Below, piece by piece: positions 25,661-34,559 of a DNA stretch of 64,000 nucleotides. A program made the position numbers and the translations under genes. The notes beneath the pieces are model-generated. The model was not told where the DNA came from and made no database searches. It was given only the letters and a program-made list of their open reading frames with translations. This DNA is from Xanthomonas arboricola pv. guizotiae (GTDB lineage: Bacteria > Pseudomonadota > Gammaproteobacteria > Xanthomonadales > Xanthomonadaceae): positions 122,330 to 186,329 of the forward strand of contig NZ_MDSK01000004.1 in assembly GCF_002940205.1 (NCBI RefSeq), given 5' to 3'. Each line of letters opens with the position of its first letter. Positions within the stretch are counted from its first letter, which is position 1.

Positions 25661-27541
25661 TCACCGATACCCCGCCGCCTGCAACTCGAACAGCTCCGCA
25701 TAGCGCCCGCCCTGCGCCATCAGTTCGGCATGGGTGCCGTTGGCCTCGATGCGGCCTGCGGCCAGCACCAGGATGCGGTCGGCCATGCGCACGCTGGAGA
25801 AGCGGTGCGAGATCAGCACCGCGGTGCGGTTGTCGGACAGCTCCTTGAAGCGCTGGAACACCTCGAACTCGCTGCGCGCATCCAGTGCGGCGGTGGGTTC
25901 GTCCAGGATCATCAGCTGCGCATCGCGCATGTAGACGCGGGCGATGGCGATCTTCTGCCATTGCCCGCCGGACAGGTCCACGCTGTTCTTGAAGCGGCGC
26001 CCGACCAGCTGGTCGTAGCCATCGGGCAGACTGTCGATCAGCTCGCCGGCCATCGCACGCTGCGCAGCGGCGCGGATGCGCGGCGCATCGTCCATCGCAT
26101 CGACCTGGCCGACGCCGATGTTCTCGCCCACGCTCAGGTGGTAGCGCACGAAGTCCTGAAAGATCACGCCCAGGTTGGCGCGCACATCGTCCGGGTCGTA
26201 GTCGCGCAGGTCGTGGCCATCGAGCAGGATGCGGCCCTCGTCCGGGTCGTACAGCCGCGCCAGCAGCTTGACCAGGGTGGTCTTGCCGGCGCCGTTTTCG
26301 CCGACCAGCGCCAGCACTTCGCCGGCACGCAATTCGAAATCCAGATGCCGCACCGTCCACTGCTCGGCATCCGGGTAGCGGAAGCCCACGTCCTCGAACA
26401 CGAAACCCTGGCGGATCGGTCGCGGCACCGGCAGCGCGTTCGGGCGCGAGCGGATCTCCGGCACGATGTTGAAGAACGAATACAGATCGTCCAGATACAA
26501 GGCCTGGCCGGCGACCTGCGAGAACCCGATCAACAAACCCTCCAGCAACTGGCGCAGGCGCAGGAAGCTGCCGGCCAGGAAGGTCAGATCGCCGATGCTG
26601 AAATCGCCGCGCACGGTGCGCCAGGCGATGTAGCCATAGGCCATGTAGTAGCCCAGGGTGCCCAGCGCGGCCAGCAGCGCGCCCCACAGCGCACGCTTGC
26701 GCGCCAGCGCGCGGTTGGCCTGGAAGAACTTGTCGGCCAGCCGGCGATAGCGCGCGATCAGGAAGCGGTGCAGGTTGAGGATCTTGACTTCCTTGGCGGT
26801 CTCCACGCTCGCGCCGACCTGGCGAAGGTAGTCGAGCTGGCGCCGCTCCGGCGTCCACTGGAAGTTGAGCGAATAGCCCAGCGCATTGAAATGCGCCTCG
26901 CCGATGAAGGCCGGGATCAGCGCGATCGCCAGCAGCAGGATCAACCACGGCGCGTACACCACCAGGCCCACCGCCAGGCTGACCACGGTGATGGCGTCCT
27001 GCACCTGGCCGAACAGCTGGCTCATCAGGTTCATGCGGTTCATGGTCTGGCGCCGCGCACGATCCAGCTTGTCCTGCCGGTCGGGGTCCTCGAAGTCCTC
27101 CAGATCCAGCTGCGCGGCATGCTCCATCAGGCGCACGCTGGCGGCGTTGTTGAACAGCTCCGACAACAAGGCATCGGCGTAGCCGACCAGCCGGCCGAGC
27201 AGGTCCGAGCCGATCGCCAGCGCCAGTTCCAGCGCCAGCAATTCCAGCAGCCGGTTCAGCCGGCCGCTGCCCAGCGCCTGCGCCAGCGAGTCGAAGGCCG
27301 GCGTTTGACCGACCAGGTGGATCGCCTCGTCGATGATCAATTTGCCGATATACAGCGACGCCACCGGCATCAGCGCGCGCAGTACGCGCAGGCCGATGCT
27401 GCTGGCACTCAACCAGCGGCTGGTCTGCCAGATCTGGCGCAGGAACGGCGGAAGATTACGCAGCGCATCCAGACGCTCGCGCAGGGTAGGGCCGGTACGG
27501 GGAGCGGCAGGCGCAGGGGCGCCGGAACGGGAGGCTGACAT
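25661..27541 (-). CDS. ABC exporter, fused permease and ATPase
   Basis: This 626-residue half-transporter has an N-terminal six-helix membrane domain (to about residue 340) and a C-terminal ATPase. The Walker A is ALVGENGAGKTTLVKLL, the signature SVDLSGGQWQKIAIARVYMR, the Walker B LMILDEPTAALDARSEFE and the switch histidine VLISHRFSSVR. It would work as a homodimer. The membrane part is more divergent than in MsbA, and LDLEDFEDPDRQDKLDRARR is typical of lantibiotic- and peptide-type exporters. The substrate cannot be told. The start is taken at the ATG 27539-27541, though no clear ribosome site precedes it. Confidence 0.88.
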   Translation of the reverse strand: MSASRSGAPAPAAPRTGPTLRERLDALRNLPPFLRQIWQTSRWLSASSIGLRVLRALMPVASLYIGKLIIDEAIHLVGQTPAFDSLAQALGSGRLNRLLELLALELALAIGSDLLGRLVGYADALLSELFNNAASVRLMEHAAQLDLEDFEDPDRQDKLDRARRQTMNRMNLMSQLFGQVQDAITVVSLAVGLVVYAPWLILLLAIALIPAFIGEAHFNALGYSLNFQWTPERRQLDYLRQVGASVETAKEVKILNLHRFLIARYRRLADKFFQANRALARKRALWGALLAALGTLGYYMAYGYIAWRTVRGDFSIGDLTFLAGSFLRLRQLLEGLLIGFSQVAGQALYLDDLYSFFNIVPEIRSRPNALPVPRPIRQGFVFEDVGFRYPDAEQWTVRHLDFELRAGEVLALVGENGAGKTTLVKLLARLYDPDEGRILLDGHDLRDYDPDDVRANLGVIFQDFVRYHLSVGENIGVGQVDAMDDAPRIRAAAQRAMAGELIDSLPDGYDQLVGRRFKNSVDLSGGQWQKIAIARVYMRDAQLMILDEPTAALDARSEFEVFQRFKELSDNRTAVLISHRFSSVRMADRILVLAAGRIEANGTHAELMAQGGRYAELFELQAAGYR

Positions 27542-27748
27542 TGCGCTAGTGTGCCGCGCGCGGCGTGGGTGCGGAGTGTTGGGACGCTCGCCAACGGGCG
27601 ACCACGGCAATGGTCACCACCGCGCCGGCGAGCTAGGTCATCGCCTTCCGCATGGCAGTGCCGCAGGCAGGTCGGTTGCAGCGCGGTTAGCGGTGTCGGC
27701 CCGCAGGACAGCGCCGGGCGCGTCCTGGCAGGCGCGCTCGCTCCATCT

Positions 27749-27767
27749 ATCAATCACTGTGATTGAT
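27749..27767. promoter_or_regulatory. Perfect palindrome upstream of fumarase
   Basis: ATCAATCAC (27749-27757) and GTGATTGAT (27759-27767) are perfect 9-nt arms around a single T. It lies 70 bp upstream of the GTG start, and TAAAAT at 27798-27803 could be the -10 element. A likely regulator binding site; the regulator is unknown. Confidence 0.5.
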
Positions 27768-27837
27768 GCCACATCCGGCCGCGCCCGTGGTTTGCTCTAA
27801 AATGTGCGGATTGCCCCCGCCAGCCGTAGAGCCAGCC

Positions 27838-29355
27838 GTGACCTCGATCAAGCAGGAAGACCTCATCCAGTCCGTCGCCGATGCGCTGCAGTACATCAGC
27901 TACTACCATCCGGTCGACTACATCAAGAATCTGTCCGCTGCCTACGAGCGCGAAGAATCGCCGGCCGCCAAGGACGCCATCGCGCAGATCCTGATCAATT
28001 CGCGCATGTGCGCCGAAGGCCACCGCCCGATCTGCCAGGACACCGGCATCGTCACCGTGTTCCTGGAAATCGGCATGCAGGTGCGTTGGGACGACGCCAC
28101 GATGGGCGTGGAAGACATGGTCAACGAAGGCGTGCGCCGCGCCTACAACCACCCCGACAACAAGCTGCGCGCCAGCGTGCTGGCCGACCCGGCGGGCAAG
28201 CGCACCAACACCCGCGACAACACCCCGGCGGTGGTCAACACCAAGATCGTGCCTGGCCACCATGTCGAGGTGATCGTCGCGGCCAAGGGCGGCGGATCGG
28301 AGGCCAAGAGCAAGTTCGCCATGCTCAACCCGTCCGATTCCATCGTCGACTGGGTGCTCAAGACCGTGCCGACAATGGGCGCCGGCTGGTGCCCGCCGGG
28401 CATGCTCGGCATCGGCATCGGCGGCACGGCCGAAAAGGCCATGCTGCTGGCCAAGGAAGCGCTGATGGAGCCGATCGACATCGTCGACCTGCAGGCGCGC
28501 GGCGCGTCCAATCGCGCCGAAGAACTGCGGCTGGAACTCTATGAAAAGGTCAACGCGCTCGGCATCGGCGCGCAAGGCCTGGGCGGCCTGACCACGGTAC
28601 TGGACATCAAGGTCAAGGATTACCCGACCCATGCGGCCAACCTGCCGGTGGCGCTGATTCCCAACTGCGCCGCCACCCGCCACGCGCACTTCACCCTGGA
28701 CGGCAGCGGCCCGGTGATGCTGGACCCGCCATCGCTGGAAGACTGGCCCAAGCTCACCTACAACCCGACCAATGCGCGCCGGGTCAACCTGGACACCATC
28801 ACCCGTGAGGAAGTGGCCAGCTTCAAGCCGGGCGAGGTGGTGCTGCTCAATGGCAAGCTGCTGACCGGCCGCGACGCCGCGCACAAGCGCATGATCGACA
28901 TGCTCAACAAGGGCGAAACCTTGCCGGTCGACTTCACCAACCGCTTCATCTACTACGTCGGCCCGGTCGACCCGGTGCGCGATGAAGTGGTCGGCCCGGC
29001 CGGCCCGACCACCGCCACGCGCATGGACAAGTTCACCCGCCAGATGCTGGAGCAGACCGGCCTGCTGGGCATGGTCGGCAAGTCCGAGCGCGGCGATGCG
29101 GCGATCGAGGCGATCCGCGACAACAAGGCCGTGTATCTGATGGCGGTCGGCGGCTCGGCGTACCTGGTGTCCAAGGCGATCAAGGCCGCACGCGTGCTGG
29201 CATTCGAAGACCTGGGCATGGAAGCGATCTACGAATTCGAGGTCAAGGACATGCCGGTCACCGTGGCGGTGGATTCCACCGGCGAATCGGTGCACAAGAC
29301 CGGCCCGCGGCAATGGCAATCGCGCATCGGCAAGATTCCGGTGGTAGTGGAATAA
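27838..29355 (+). CDS. Class I (iron-sulfur) fumarate hydratase
   Basis: This 505-residue enzyme interconverts fumarate and malate in the TCA cycle. Three cysteines suited to bind the [4Fe-4S] cluster are C66 (ICQDTGIV), C185 (GAGWCPPGMLG) and C277 (IPNCAATRH); their spacing (119 and 92) is close to that of E. coli FumA. The N-terminal alpha domain and the C-terminal beta domain (GPTTATRMDKFTRQMLEQTG) are fused, as in FumA. The GTG at 27838 (MTSIKQEDLIQ) fits the family start; an ATG at 27802 would add 12 unrelated residues. Cluster-containing fumarases are oxygen- and iron-sensitive. Confidence 0.93.
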   Translation: MTSIKQEDLIQSVADALQYISYYHPVDYIKNLSAAYEREESPAAKDAIAQILINSRMCAEGHRPICQDTGIVTVFLEIGMQVRWDDATMGVEDMVNEGVRRAYNHPDNKLRASVLADPAGKRTNTRDNTPAVVNTKIVPGHHVEVIVAAKGGGSEAKSKFAMLNPSDSIVDWVLKTVPTMGAGWCPPGMLGIGIGGTAEKAMLLAKEALMEPIDIVDLQARGASNRAEELRLELYEKVNALGIGAQGLGGLTTVLDIKVKDYPTHAANLPVALIPNCAATRHAHFTLDGSGPVMLDPPSLEDWPKLTYNPTNARRVNLDTITREEVASFKPGEVVLLNGKLLTGRDAAHKRMIDMLNKGETLPVDFTNRFIYYVGPVDPVRDEVVGPAGPTTATRMDKFTRQMLEQTGLLGMVGKSERGDAAIEAIRDNKAVYLMAVGGSAYLVSKAIKAARVLAFEDLGMEAIYEFEVKDMPVTVAVDSTGESVHKTGPRQWQSRIGKIPVVVE

Positions 29356-29627
29356 GAGCGGTTAGCCAGCGCGCCCGCAGTGGCGGGCCGTTGCATCGCG
29401 CAGCGCAACCAGAGGGCCAGGCAATGCCGCGCCGACCGGCCCGGCGAGCGCAGGTCCAGCGCCGCGGTGGCGCCGCGCGGAAAGCGCTGCGACGATGTAC
29501 GGAATCCGGCACAGCGGGCCAACTGCCTGGCGGGTCTTCGATTGCAGCCATCAGCGCGAGGACAATTGCCGTGAACCACGCACGCTCGCCTGCCTGCGCG
29601 CCTGCACCAACCGACTCAGGAATCGGC

Positions 29628-30263
29628 ATGACCGCCACGCTGTACCACGCCCCCAGCACTGCCGCACTGGTCGTGCATTGGCTGTTGATCGAACTCGACG
29701 TACCGCACGTACTGCATCCGCTGGATTTCGAACGCGCCGAGCAGAAATCGCCGCAGTATCTGGCGCTCAATCCGGCCGGCGTGGTGCCGACGCTGGTGCT
29801 CGACGGACACGTGCTGACCGAGGCGGCCGCGATCGTGCTGCATCTGGCCGACCTGCATCCGCAGGCCGGGCTGGCACCACCGCTCGGCACCCCCGAGCGC
29901 GCGGCCTACTACCAGTGGACGTTCTTCTGCGCCAACACCTTGCAGCCGGCGTACCGGGCCTGGTTCTATCCGGACGAGCCGGCCGGCGCCGCGCACGGGG
30001 ATGCCGCGCAATCCCAGGCACGCGCCAGACTGGAGGCGGCCTGGGCCCGGGTCGATGCGCATCTGCAGGCCAATGGCCCGTACCTGCTGGGTCAGACCCT
30101 GTCGGCGGCCGATTTCATGCTGACCATGATGATGCGTTGGTCGCGCAACATGCCCCGGCCCAGCGACAGCTGGCCGGCCTTGCAGGCGCATGCGCAGCGA
30201 ATGAAAGCCCGCCCGGCATTTCAGGAAACCTATCGTCGCGAGGGTCTGACGGACTGGACCTGA
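29628..30263 (+). CDS. Glutathione S-transferase
   Basis: This 211-residue protein has the thioredoxin-like N-terminal domain (LYHAPSTAALVVHWLLIELD, LNPAGVVPTLVLDG with the cis-proline, and the glutathione-binding LTEAAAIVLHLADL) followed by an all-helical C-terminal domain with YLLGQTLSAADFMLTMMMRW. It probably conjugates or reduces electrophiles in the cytoplasm; the substrate is unknown. The start ATG has AGGA 8 nt upstream. The preceding 270 bp show nothing recognisable. Confidence 0.9.
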   Translation: MTATLYHAPSTAALVVHWLLIELDVPHVLHPLDFERAEQKSPQYLALNPAGVVPTLVLDGHVLTEAAAIVLHLADLHPQAGLAPPLGTPERAAYYQWTFFCANTLQPAYRAWFYPDEPAGAAHGDAAQSQARARLEAAWARVDAHLQANGPYLLGQTLSAADFMLTMMMRWSRNMPRPSDSWPALQAHAQRMKARPAFQETYRREGLTDWT

Positions 30264-30374
30264 ACCGGAGGGCGCGGGCCGCGAAATCGTGTCGACACAA
30301 GCTCCAGTCGGGCTGTGGTGCCGCGCCTGCCGCGGTGTACGATCGCCAGACAACCAGAGAGCAGGGGCTTGTCC

Positions 30375-31088
30375 ATGTCGCACTCCGCATCCCGTCGAAA
30401 ACTGCTGCAATGTGCCTGTTGTGCGCCGATCGCCGCCGCCGCCGCGTCACTGCCGTTCGCCGTCGGTGCGGCGCCGTCGAAGAAGACCGATCTCGATGCC
30501 GGGCAGGCCTTGCAGGTGCTGCGTGACGGCAACGCCGCCTTCGTGGAAAACCGCCCCAAGAAGGTCATTTCCGACAGCAAGCGCCGTCTGGAACTGGCGC
30601 TGGGGCAGACCCCGTTCGTGATTCTGGTGTCGTGCTCGGATTCGCGCGTGCCGCCGGAGCTGCTGTTCGGGCGCGGCCTGGGCGAGATGTTCATCGTCCG
30701 CAATGCCGGCAATACCGTCGACACCACGGCATTGGGCTCGATCGAATACGCGGTCAGCCAGCTTGGCGTGCCGCTGGTGGTGGTGATGGGCCACGAGAGC
30801 TGCGGCGCGGTCGCCGCGGCGGTGTCGGTGGTGGAAAAGAACGCATTCTTCCCGGGCGCGATCGGCGCGATGATCGAGCCCATCGTCCCGGCCGTGCTGA
30901 CCGCCAAGAGCAAGGGCGGCGACGACCTGCTGGCGGCCTCGGTCAAGGCCAACGTCAAGCGCACCGTCGACCGCCTGCGTGGCGCGTCCGAGCCGGCGCT
31001 GCTTGAACCGCTGCGCGCGGGCAATGTCCGCGTGGTCGGTGCGTACTACACCTTGAAAGATGGCAAAGTCGACTTCTTCGACGTCTGA
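30375..31088 (+). CDS. Beta-class carbonic anhydrase with probable Tat signal
   Basis: This 237-residue zinc enzyme hydrates CO2. Ligands are C87 and the nearby D89 (SCSDSRVPPE), H140 and C143 (GHESCGAV). The N-terminus MSHSASRRKLLQCACCAPIA followed by a hydrophobic stretch ending AVGA has a twin-arginine SRRKLLQ motif, so export in folded form to the periplasm is likely. Most beta-class enzymes are cytoplasmic, which makes this location noteworthy. Start at ATG 30375. A terminator follows 25 bp after the stop. Confidence 0.9.
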   Translation: MSHSASRRKLLQCACCAPIAAAAASLPFAVGAAPSKKTDLDAGQALQVLRDGNAAFVENRPKKVISDSKRRLELALGQTPFVILVSCSDSRVPPELLFGRGLGEMFIVRNAGNTVDTTALGSIEYAVSQLGVPLVVVMGHESCGAVAAAVSVVEKNAFFPGAIGAMIEPIVPAVLTAKSKGGDDLLAASVKANVKRTVDRLRGASEPALLEPLRAGNVRVVGAYYTLKDGKVDFFDV

Positions 31089-31113
31089 TCGCTGCTAAAA
31101 CCGTTTCATGAAG

Positions 31114-31146
31114 ACAGCGCAGGATGATCTCCCGCGCTGTTTTTTT
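31114..31146 (+). terminator. Rho-independent terminator after carbonic anhydrase
   Basis: ACAGCGC (31114-31120) pairs with GCGCTGT (31134-31140); both flank a 13-nt loop in which further GG/CC pairing is possible. Seven T residues follow (31140-31146). Confidence 0.85.
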
Positions 31147-31345
31147 ATGTGTGTGGAGTGTGCGGAGCAGCGTAGCTGTCAGCGCTGTGGAACTTGCAGC
31201 GGCTAGCAAACTGCTGCGTTCATCGCCAGGCAGGCGTGGGCCGTGTCCGGAGTCGGCATGTGCCACGCATGCGCTGCGACGCCTGTGCGCCCGGCGGACC
31301 ATTGCCCGCTGCGTTTTTGCGGCTGCAAGCCTGCAGTCCTGTCAG

Positions 31346-31376
31346 CAAAAAAGCCGGCATGCGCGCATGCCGGCTT
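31346..31376 (-). terminator. Rho-independent terminator of pldA
   Basis: A perfect palindrome, AAAGCCGGCATGCG followed directly by its complement (31349-31376), is flanked by A residues that become a run of T on the minus strand. It lies 43 bp after the pldA stop. The 200 bp between this and the previous terminator hold nothing I can identify. Confidence 0.82.
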
Positions 31377-31418
31377 TCAATATTCTTCGACGTTACTCAA
31401 TGCAACGGCGCGATGTGC

Positions 31419-32552
31419 CTAGAACCATTCCAGCAACGACACGCCCAGGCCGATGTAGGTGGCCTTGTGGTTGTAGTCGATCAGGCTTTCGCCGTAGCCA
31501 TCGAACACCTGCACGTGGCCGCGCAGCAGGTTGGTGATCGGGAAACCGTAATCCAGCTGCACCGAACCGTGCGAGCGGTCGCCGCCGCGCAGCGAATGCC
31601 GTGCGATCAAGGCCACTTCATGCCCATCCTTGTTGTAGACCAGGGTGGCGTCGCCACGGCCCATGTAATCCTCGATATCGGGATTATTGTCGTCGGCGCG
31701 GTCTTCCTTGATGCGGAACCACGGGCGCAGCGTCAGTGCCCAGTTCTCGCGGTCCAGCCCGATGTTGAGGATGACCCGGTTCCAGGAGCGCGACAGCGGA
31801 TCTTCGCGGCCGTTGGACATGTGGTTGATGCTGATGCCGCTCATGCGGCCCTTCCAGCCGAACAGGCTGTAGTTGTTGCGGAACACCAGCATCGCTTCCG
31901 GCTCGTAATTGGTTTCGCGGAACGGGCGCGAGGCATCGGTGTTGTAGGCCTGCCAGCGCGAGCTCTGGGTGTAGCCCATCCAGATGTCGCCGTTGTCGCC
32001 GAACAGATCCTCGACCACCTTGGTCTTGAAGCTGAGCTGGAACTTCAGTTCGGTGCTGTCCAGTTGCTGCGGGGTGGACACCGAGTTGGCCGGGTTCGGC
32101 GACTGCGGGGTACGGTTGGAGTCGCTGGTCCAGAATGCCGGCAGCAGATACACCGGCTTGTAGCCGCGCAACTGGAAGGTGCCCAGCTTGGAGTCCTTGG
32201 CCAGCTCCCAGCGGCGGTCCAGCAACGAACCGCGGCCAGCATTGGCGACCGCCTCGGCCTTGGGCTGATCCTGGCCGTCGGCACGGAAGAAGTCGCCGAC
32301 GCGGCTGATGGCGCGTTCGTCCTGCGGTTTGGACTCTTTCTGCTTGGCGATCTGCGCGGCGGCATCGGCCTCGGCGGTCAGCTGCGGGGTATAGCCCAGC
32401 GCCTGGTCGTAGCAGGCCAGCCGCGCTGCGTCCGAGGTGACGGAGGTGCAGGCCTGCGGCGAAGCGGGGGTGGGGGCGATTTCCTGTGCGTGCGCCAGCG
32501 GCGCGGCCGCCAGGGCAATCAGCATCAAGGGACGGATGCGGTGCTTGGACAT
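31419..32552 (-). CDS. pldA: Outer membrane phospholipase A1 (OMPLA)
   Basis: This 377-residue outer membrane barrel enzyme hydrolyses phospholipids when membrane asymmetry is lost. The signal peptide MSKHRIRPLMLIALAAAPLA is cut after AHA. A linker of about 100 residues (QACTSVTSDAARLACYDQAL, with a likely disulfide, then a charged helix) precedes the barrel. The active site is H244 and S246 in SINHMSNGRED with N258 in SRSWNRV, the same spacing as H142, S144 and N156 of E. coli PldA. The last residue is Phe (LLEWF), as expected for barrel assembly. Confidence 0.93.
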   Translation of the reverse strand: MSKHRIRPLMLIALAAAPLAHAQEIAPTPASPQACTSVTSDAARLACYDQALGYTPQLTAEADAAAQIAKQKESKPQDERAISRVGDFFRADGQDQPKAEAVANAGRGSLLDRRWELAKDSKLGTFQLRGYKPVYLLPAFWTSDSNRTPQSPNPANSVSTPQQLDSTELKFQLSFKTKVVEDLFGDNGDIWMGYTQSSRWQAYNTDASRPFRETNYEPEAMLVFRNNYSLFGWKGRMSGISINHMSNGREDPLSRSWNRVILNIGLDRENWALTLRPWFRIKEDRADDNNPDIEDYMGRGDATLVYNKDGHEVALIARHSLRGGDRSHGSVQLDYGFPITNLLRGHVQVFDGYGESLIDYNHKATYIGLGVSLLEWF

Positions 32553-32758
32553 GGGCAATCTGGCCGAATAAAGGCGCCAGGCAGGCGCGTCAGATGCGAA
32601 GCTTAACGGTCGCGCCTGCATACGCGGTGTGTACACGGCGGCATAACATCCGGGCGACGCCTGCAATCGGCAGCTGTCTGCGACCGCGTGGGTGGCTGCG
32701 TCGTCAGTGTCCGGGAGACCAGTCGACCCAATCACCGTCTGTGAGCGCTGGAAATCGG

Positions 32759-33244
32759 CTAGAAAAACCAAGCGATGGCGAACACGCCCAGCATGCACAG
32801 GCCCAGTGCCAGTTTGGTCGCGGTGCCGAACACGATGCCCAGCCAGGTGCCGAAGCCGACCTTGGTGGCCTGGTCGGATTTGCGGGTCTGCCAATACTCG
32901 CCGAGCCACGCGCCGGCGAACGGCCCGACGAACAAGCCGATCGGCATGAAGAAGATGCCGACGACCGAGCCGATCACCGAGCCCCACAGTGCCGCCTTGC
33001 TGGCGCCGACCCGCTGGGCGCCATACACGGTGGCGAGGAAGTCGATCGCAAACGACAACGCCGTCATCAGGCCCAGGATCACCAGCGCCACCCAACCGAC
33101 ATGGGCAAAGCCATCGGCCCAGGCGGCCACCAGCAGTCCCGCGAACACCAGTGGCAGGCCTGGCAGCGCCGGCAGGACGACCCCGGCAAGGCCGATCAGG
33201 ACCAGCACGCCAGCCAGGATGTAGTAGACGACTGTGATGTCCAT
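32759..33244 (-). CDS. DUF456-family membrane protein
   Basis: This 161-residue inner membrane protein has four or five hydrophobic segments with glycine-rich turns (GLAGVVLPALPGLPLVFAGL, FFMPIGLFVGPFAGAWLGEY), the pattern of DUF456. Function is unknown. It lies between pldA and the cold-shock gene and is transcribed away from the latter; its start codon is only a few bases from the likely csp promoter region. Confidence 0.8.
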   Translation of the reverse strand: MDITVVYYILAGVLVLIGLAGVVLPALPGLPLVFAGLLVAAWADGFAHVGWVALVILGLMTALSFAIDFLATVYGAQRVGASKAALWGSVIGSVVGIFFMPIGLFVGPFAGAWLGEYWQTRKSDQATKVGFGTWLGIVFGTATKLALGLCMLGVFAIAWFF

Positions 33245-33271
33245 GATATTTAAAAATGTCCTGTTTCAGGC

Positions 33272-33471
33272 TTGACAAAATTGCGCAAGGGTTGCTTGAA
33301 AATTCGTTTGGTGCGGGTTAAGTTGCCAACGCTGCTGTTTGCAACGGTCACCGTGGATCGTGGCCTGATGCGGTAGATCGTTCGATCCGCTACATCCTTG
33401 TACCTCGCTTCCTCCTTGCAATCACAGCCACCACCGTCAGTCCATCACAGTGTCGTAGGGAGTCAGTCGAG
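33272..33471 (+). promoter_or_regulatory. Promoter and long 5' leader of the cold-shock gene
   Basis: TTGACA at 33272-33277 is a consensus -35 box; TTGAAA and AT-rich sequence follow at 33295-33303, but no single -10 stands out. The roughly 170-nt stretch before the ATG has no coding capacity. Long leaders that act as RNA thermosensors are usual for cspA-type genes, so the same role is plausible here. Confidence 0.5.
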
Positions 33472-33687
33472 ATGTCCAATATCGAACGCGAGAATGGTGT
33501 CGTGAAGTGGTTCAACGATGCCAAGGGCTTTGGCTTCATCAGTCGCGAAAACGGCGAGGACGTCTTCGTCCATTTCCGCGCGATCCAGATCCAGGGCTTC
33601 AAGAGCCTCAAGGAAGGCCAGAAGGTCAGCTTCACCGTCGTGCAGGGACAGAAGGGCCTGCAGGCCGATGCGGTGCAGGTGGTCTGA
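33472..33687 (+). CDS. Cold-shock domain protein (CspA family)
   Basis: This 71-residue single-domain nucleic acid chaperone contains RNP1 ([12 protein letters not shown]) and RNP2 (DVFVHFRAI), with W14 in VVKWFND and the typical end [10 protein letters not shown]. It probably melts RNA secondary structure in the cold or in stationary phase. It stands alone, with a long leader before it and a terminator 37 bp after it. Confidence 0.95.
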   Translation: MSNIERENGVVKWFNDAKGFGFISRENGEDVFVHFRAIQIQGFKSLKEGQKVSFTVVQGQKGLQADAVQVV

Positions 33688-33723
33688 GCGCGGCGCAACA
33701 CCGCGGCCATCGCGCAGACAGCG

Positions 33724-33750
33724 GAAAGGCCCGTCGCCGGGCCTTTCTGT
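33724..33750 (+). terminator. Terminator after the cold-shock gene
   Basis: GAAAGGCCCG (33724-33733) and CGGGCCTTTC (33738-33747) form a perfect stem with loop TCGC; the T-rich side TTTCTGT ends the hairpin. Confidence 0.8.
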
Positions 33751-33909
33751 CATTCGCCAACACTGGTGAATCGAACCTAGCGCGCAGTCGCCAGGCGGGC
33801 ATGGAGCGACTGGAATGCACGCCGGGGGACATGCCGATTCCGGACACCGACCGCGCCGCCCTGACGGTGGGCGCAGTGGTTTTACTGGTGCTCTTGCTGC
33901 CTGCGCTGA

Positions 33910-34392
33910 TCAGCGCAGCACGACCTTGCCGTTGACCACGCGCACGTAGGCGTTTTCGCGCACGCCAGCCAGGTCGCGCTGGTTCACCACGATCACGCGG
34001 CCGTCGTCCATGCGCACCTGCACATCGAAGCTGTCGCTGGTGACGTTGTTCTGGATCGCATTGCCCGCCAGTGCGCCGGCGGCGGCACCGGCCACGGCCG
34101 AGACGTTCTTGTTGCCCTTGCTGCCACCGGTCTCCTTGGAGATCTGGCGACCGGCCACCGCGCCGACGATGCCGCCGAGCACCGCACCGGTGCCGGTGGG
34201 AGCGCTGCGGGTCGGGCCGACTTCATCGATGCGGGTCACGATGCCGCAATCCACGCAGCGTGCCTGCGGCTGCGAATAGCCCTGGTCGTAGCCGCGGTCG
34301 CCGCGGTAGCTGCCGTACTGGGGCTGGGAGGTGGCGCAGCCAACCAGCGTCGCGGTTGCAGCCAGGCCAATGACGAGCAGTCGGGTCTTCAT
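33910..34392 (-). CDS. Glycine-zipper outer membrane lipoprotein (SlyB/PcP type)
   Basis: This 160-residue protein has lipobox ATLVGC (Cys19) in the signal peptide MKTRLLVIGLAATATLVGCA. A Tyr/Gly/Gln-rich stretch with CVDCGIV leads to the two-helix glycine zipper (GTGAVLGGIVGAVAGRQISK, AVAGAAAGALAGNAI) and then a small beta domain (FDVQVRMDDGRVIVVNQRDL). The layout matches SlyB/PcP lipoproteins that stabilise the envelope. GGAGAG lies 7 nt before the ATG. A related zipper protein is encoded at 37062. Confidence 0.88.
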   Translation of the reverse strand: MKTRLLVIGLAATATLVGCATSQPQYGSYRGDRGYDQGYSQPQARCVDCGIVTRIDEVGPTRSAPTGTGAVLGGIVGAVAGRQISKETGGSKGNKNVSAVAGAAAGALAGNAIQNNVTSDSFDVQVRMDDGRVIVVNQRDLAGVRENAYVRVVNGKVVLR

Positions 34393-34559
34393 GAGGTCTC
34401 TCCGGGGTGGTTCGAAAAAGCGGTCAGGGCCGCGACGACGTCATCCTGGGTTGGTCAGGGTGAACGGTCTGCCAACTGGATCACTCCAGGCTTAACGAAA
34501 CCCGAGCGTGCTGTTCACTATCGCCGCCGTGCGCATCGATGCAGCGGCGCGATGGCAGG

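Noticed and set aside
25730..27538. Plus-strand frame of about 600 codons opposite the ABC exporter
   Set aside because: The minus strand carries Walker A, signature and Walker B motifs; the plus frame has no recognisable domain.
27754..29319. Minus-strand frame of about 520 codons opposite fumarase
   Set aside because: Antisense to a gene with all three cluster cysteines in place; no motif of its own.
33801..33935. 44-codon frame with a hydrophobic helix after the cold-shock gene
   Set aside because: It has no good ribosome site, follows a terminator and overlaps the end of the convergent lipoprotein gene; kept out for lack of support.
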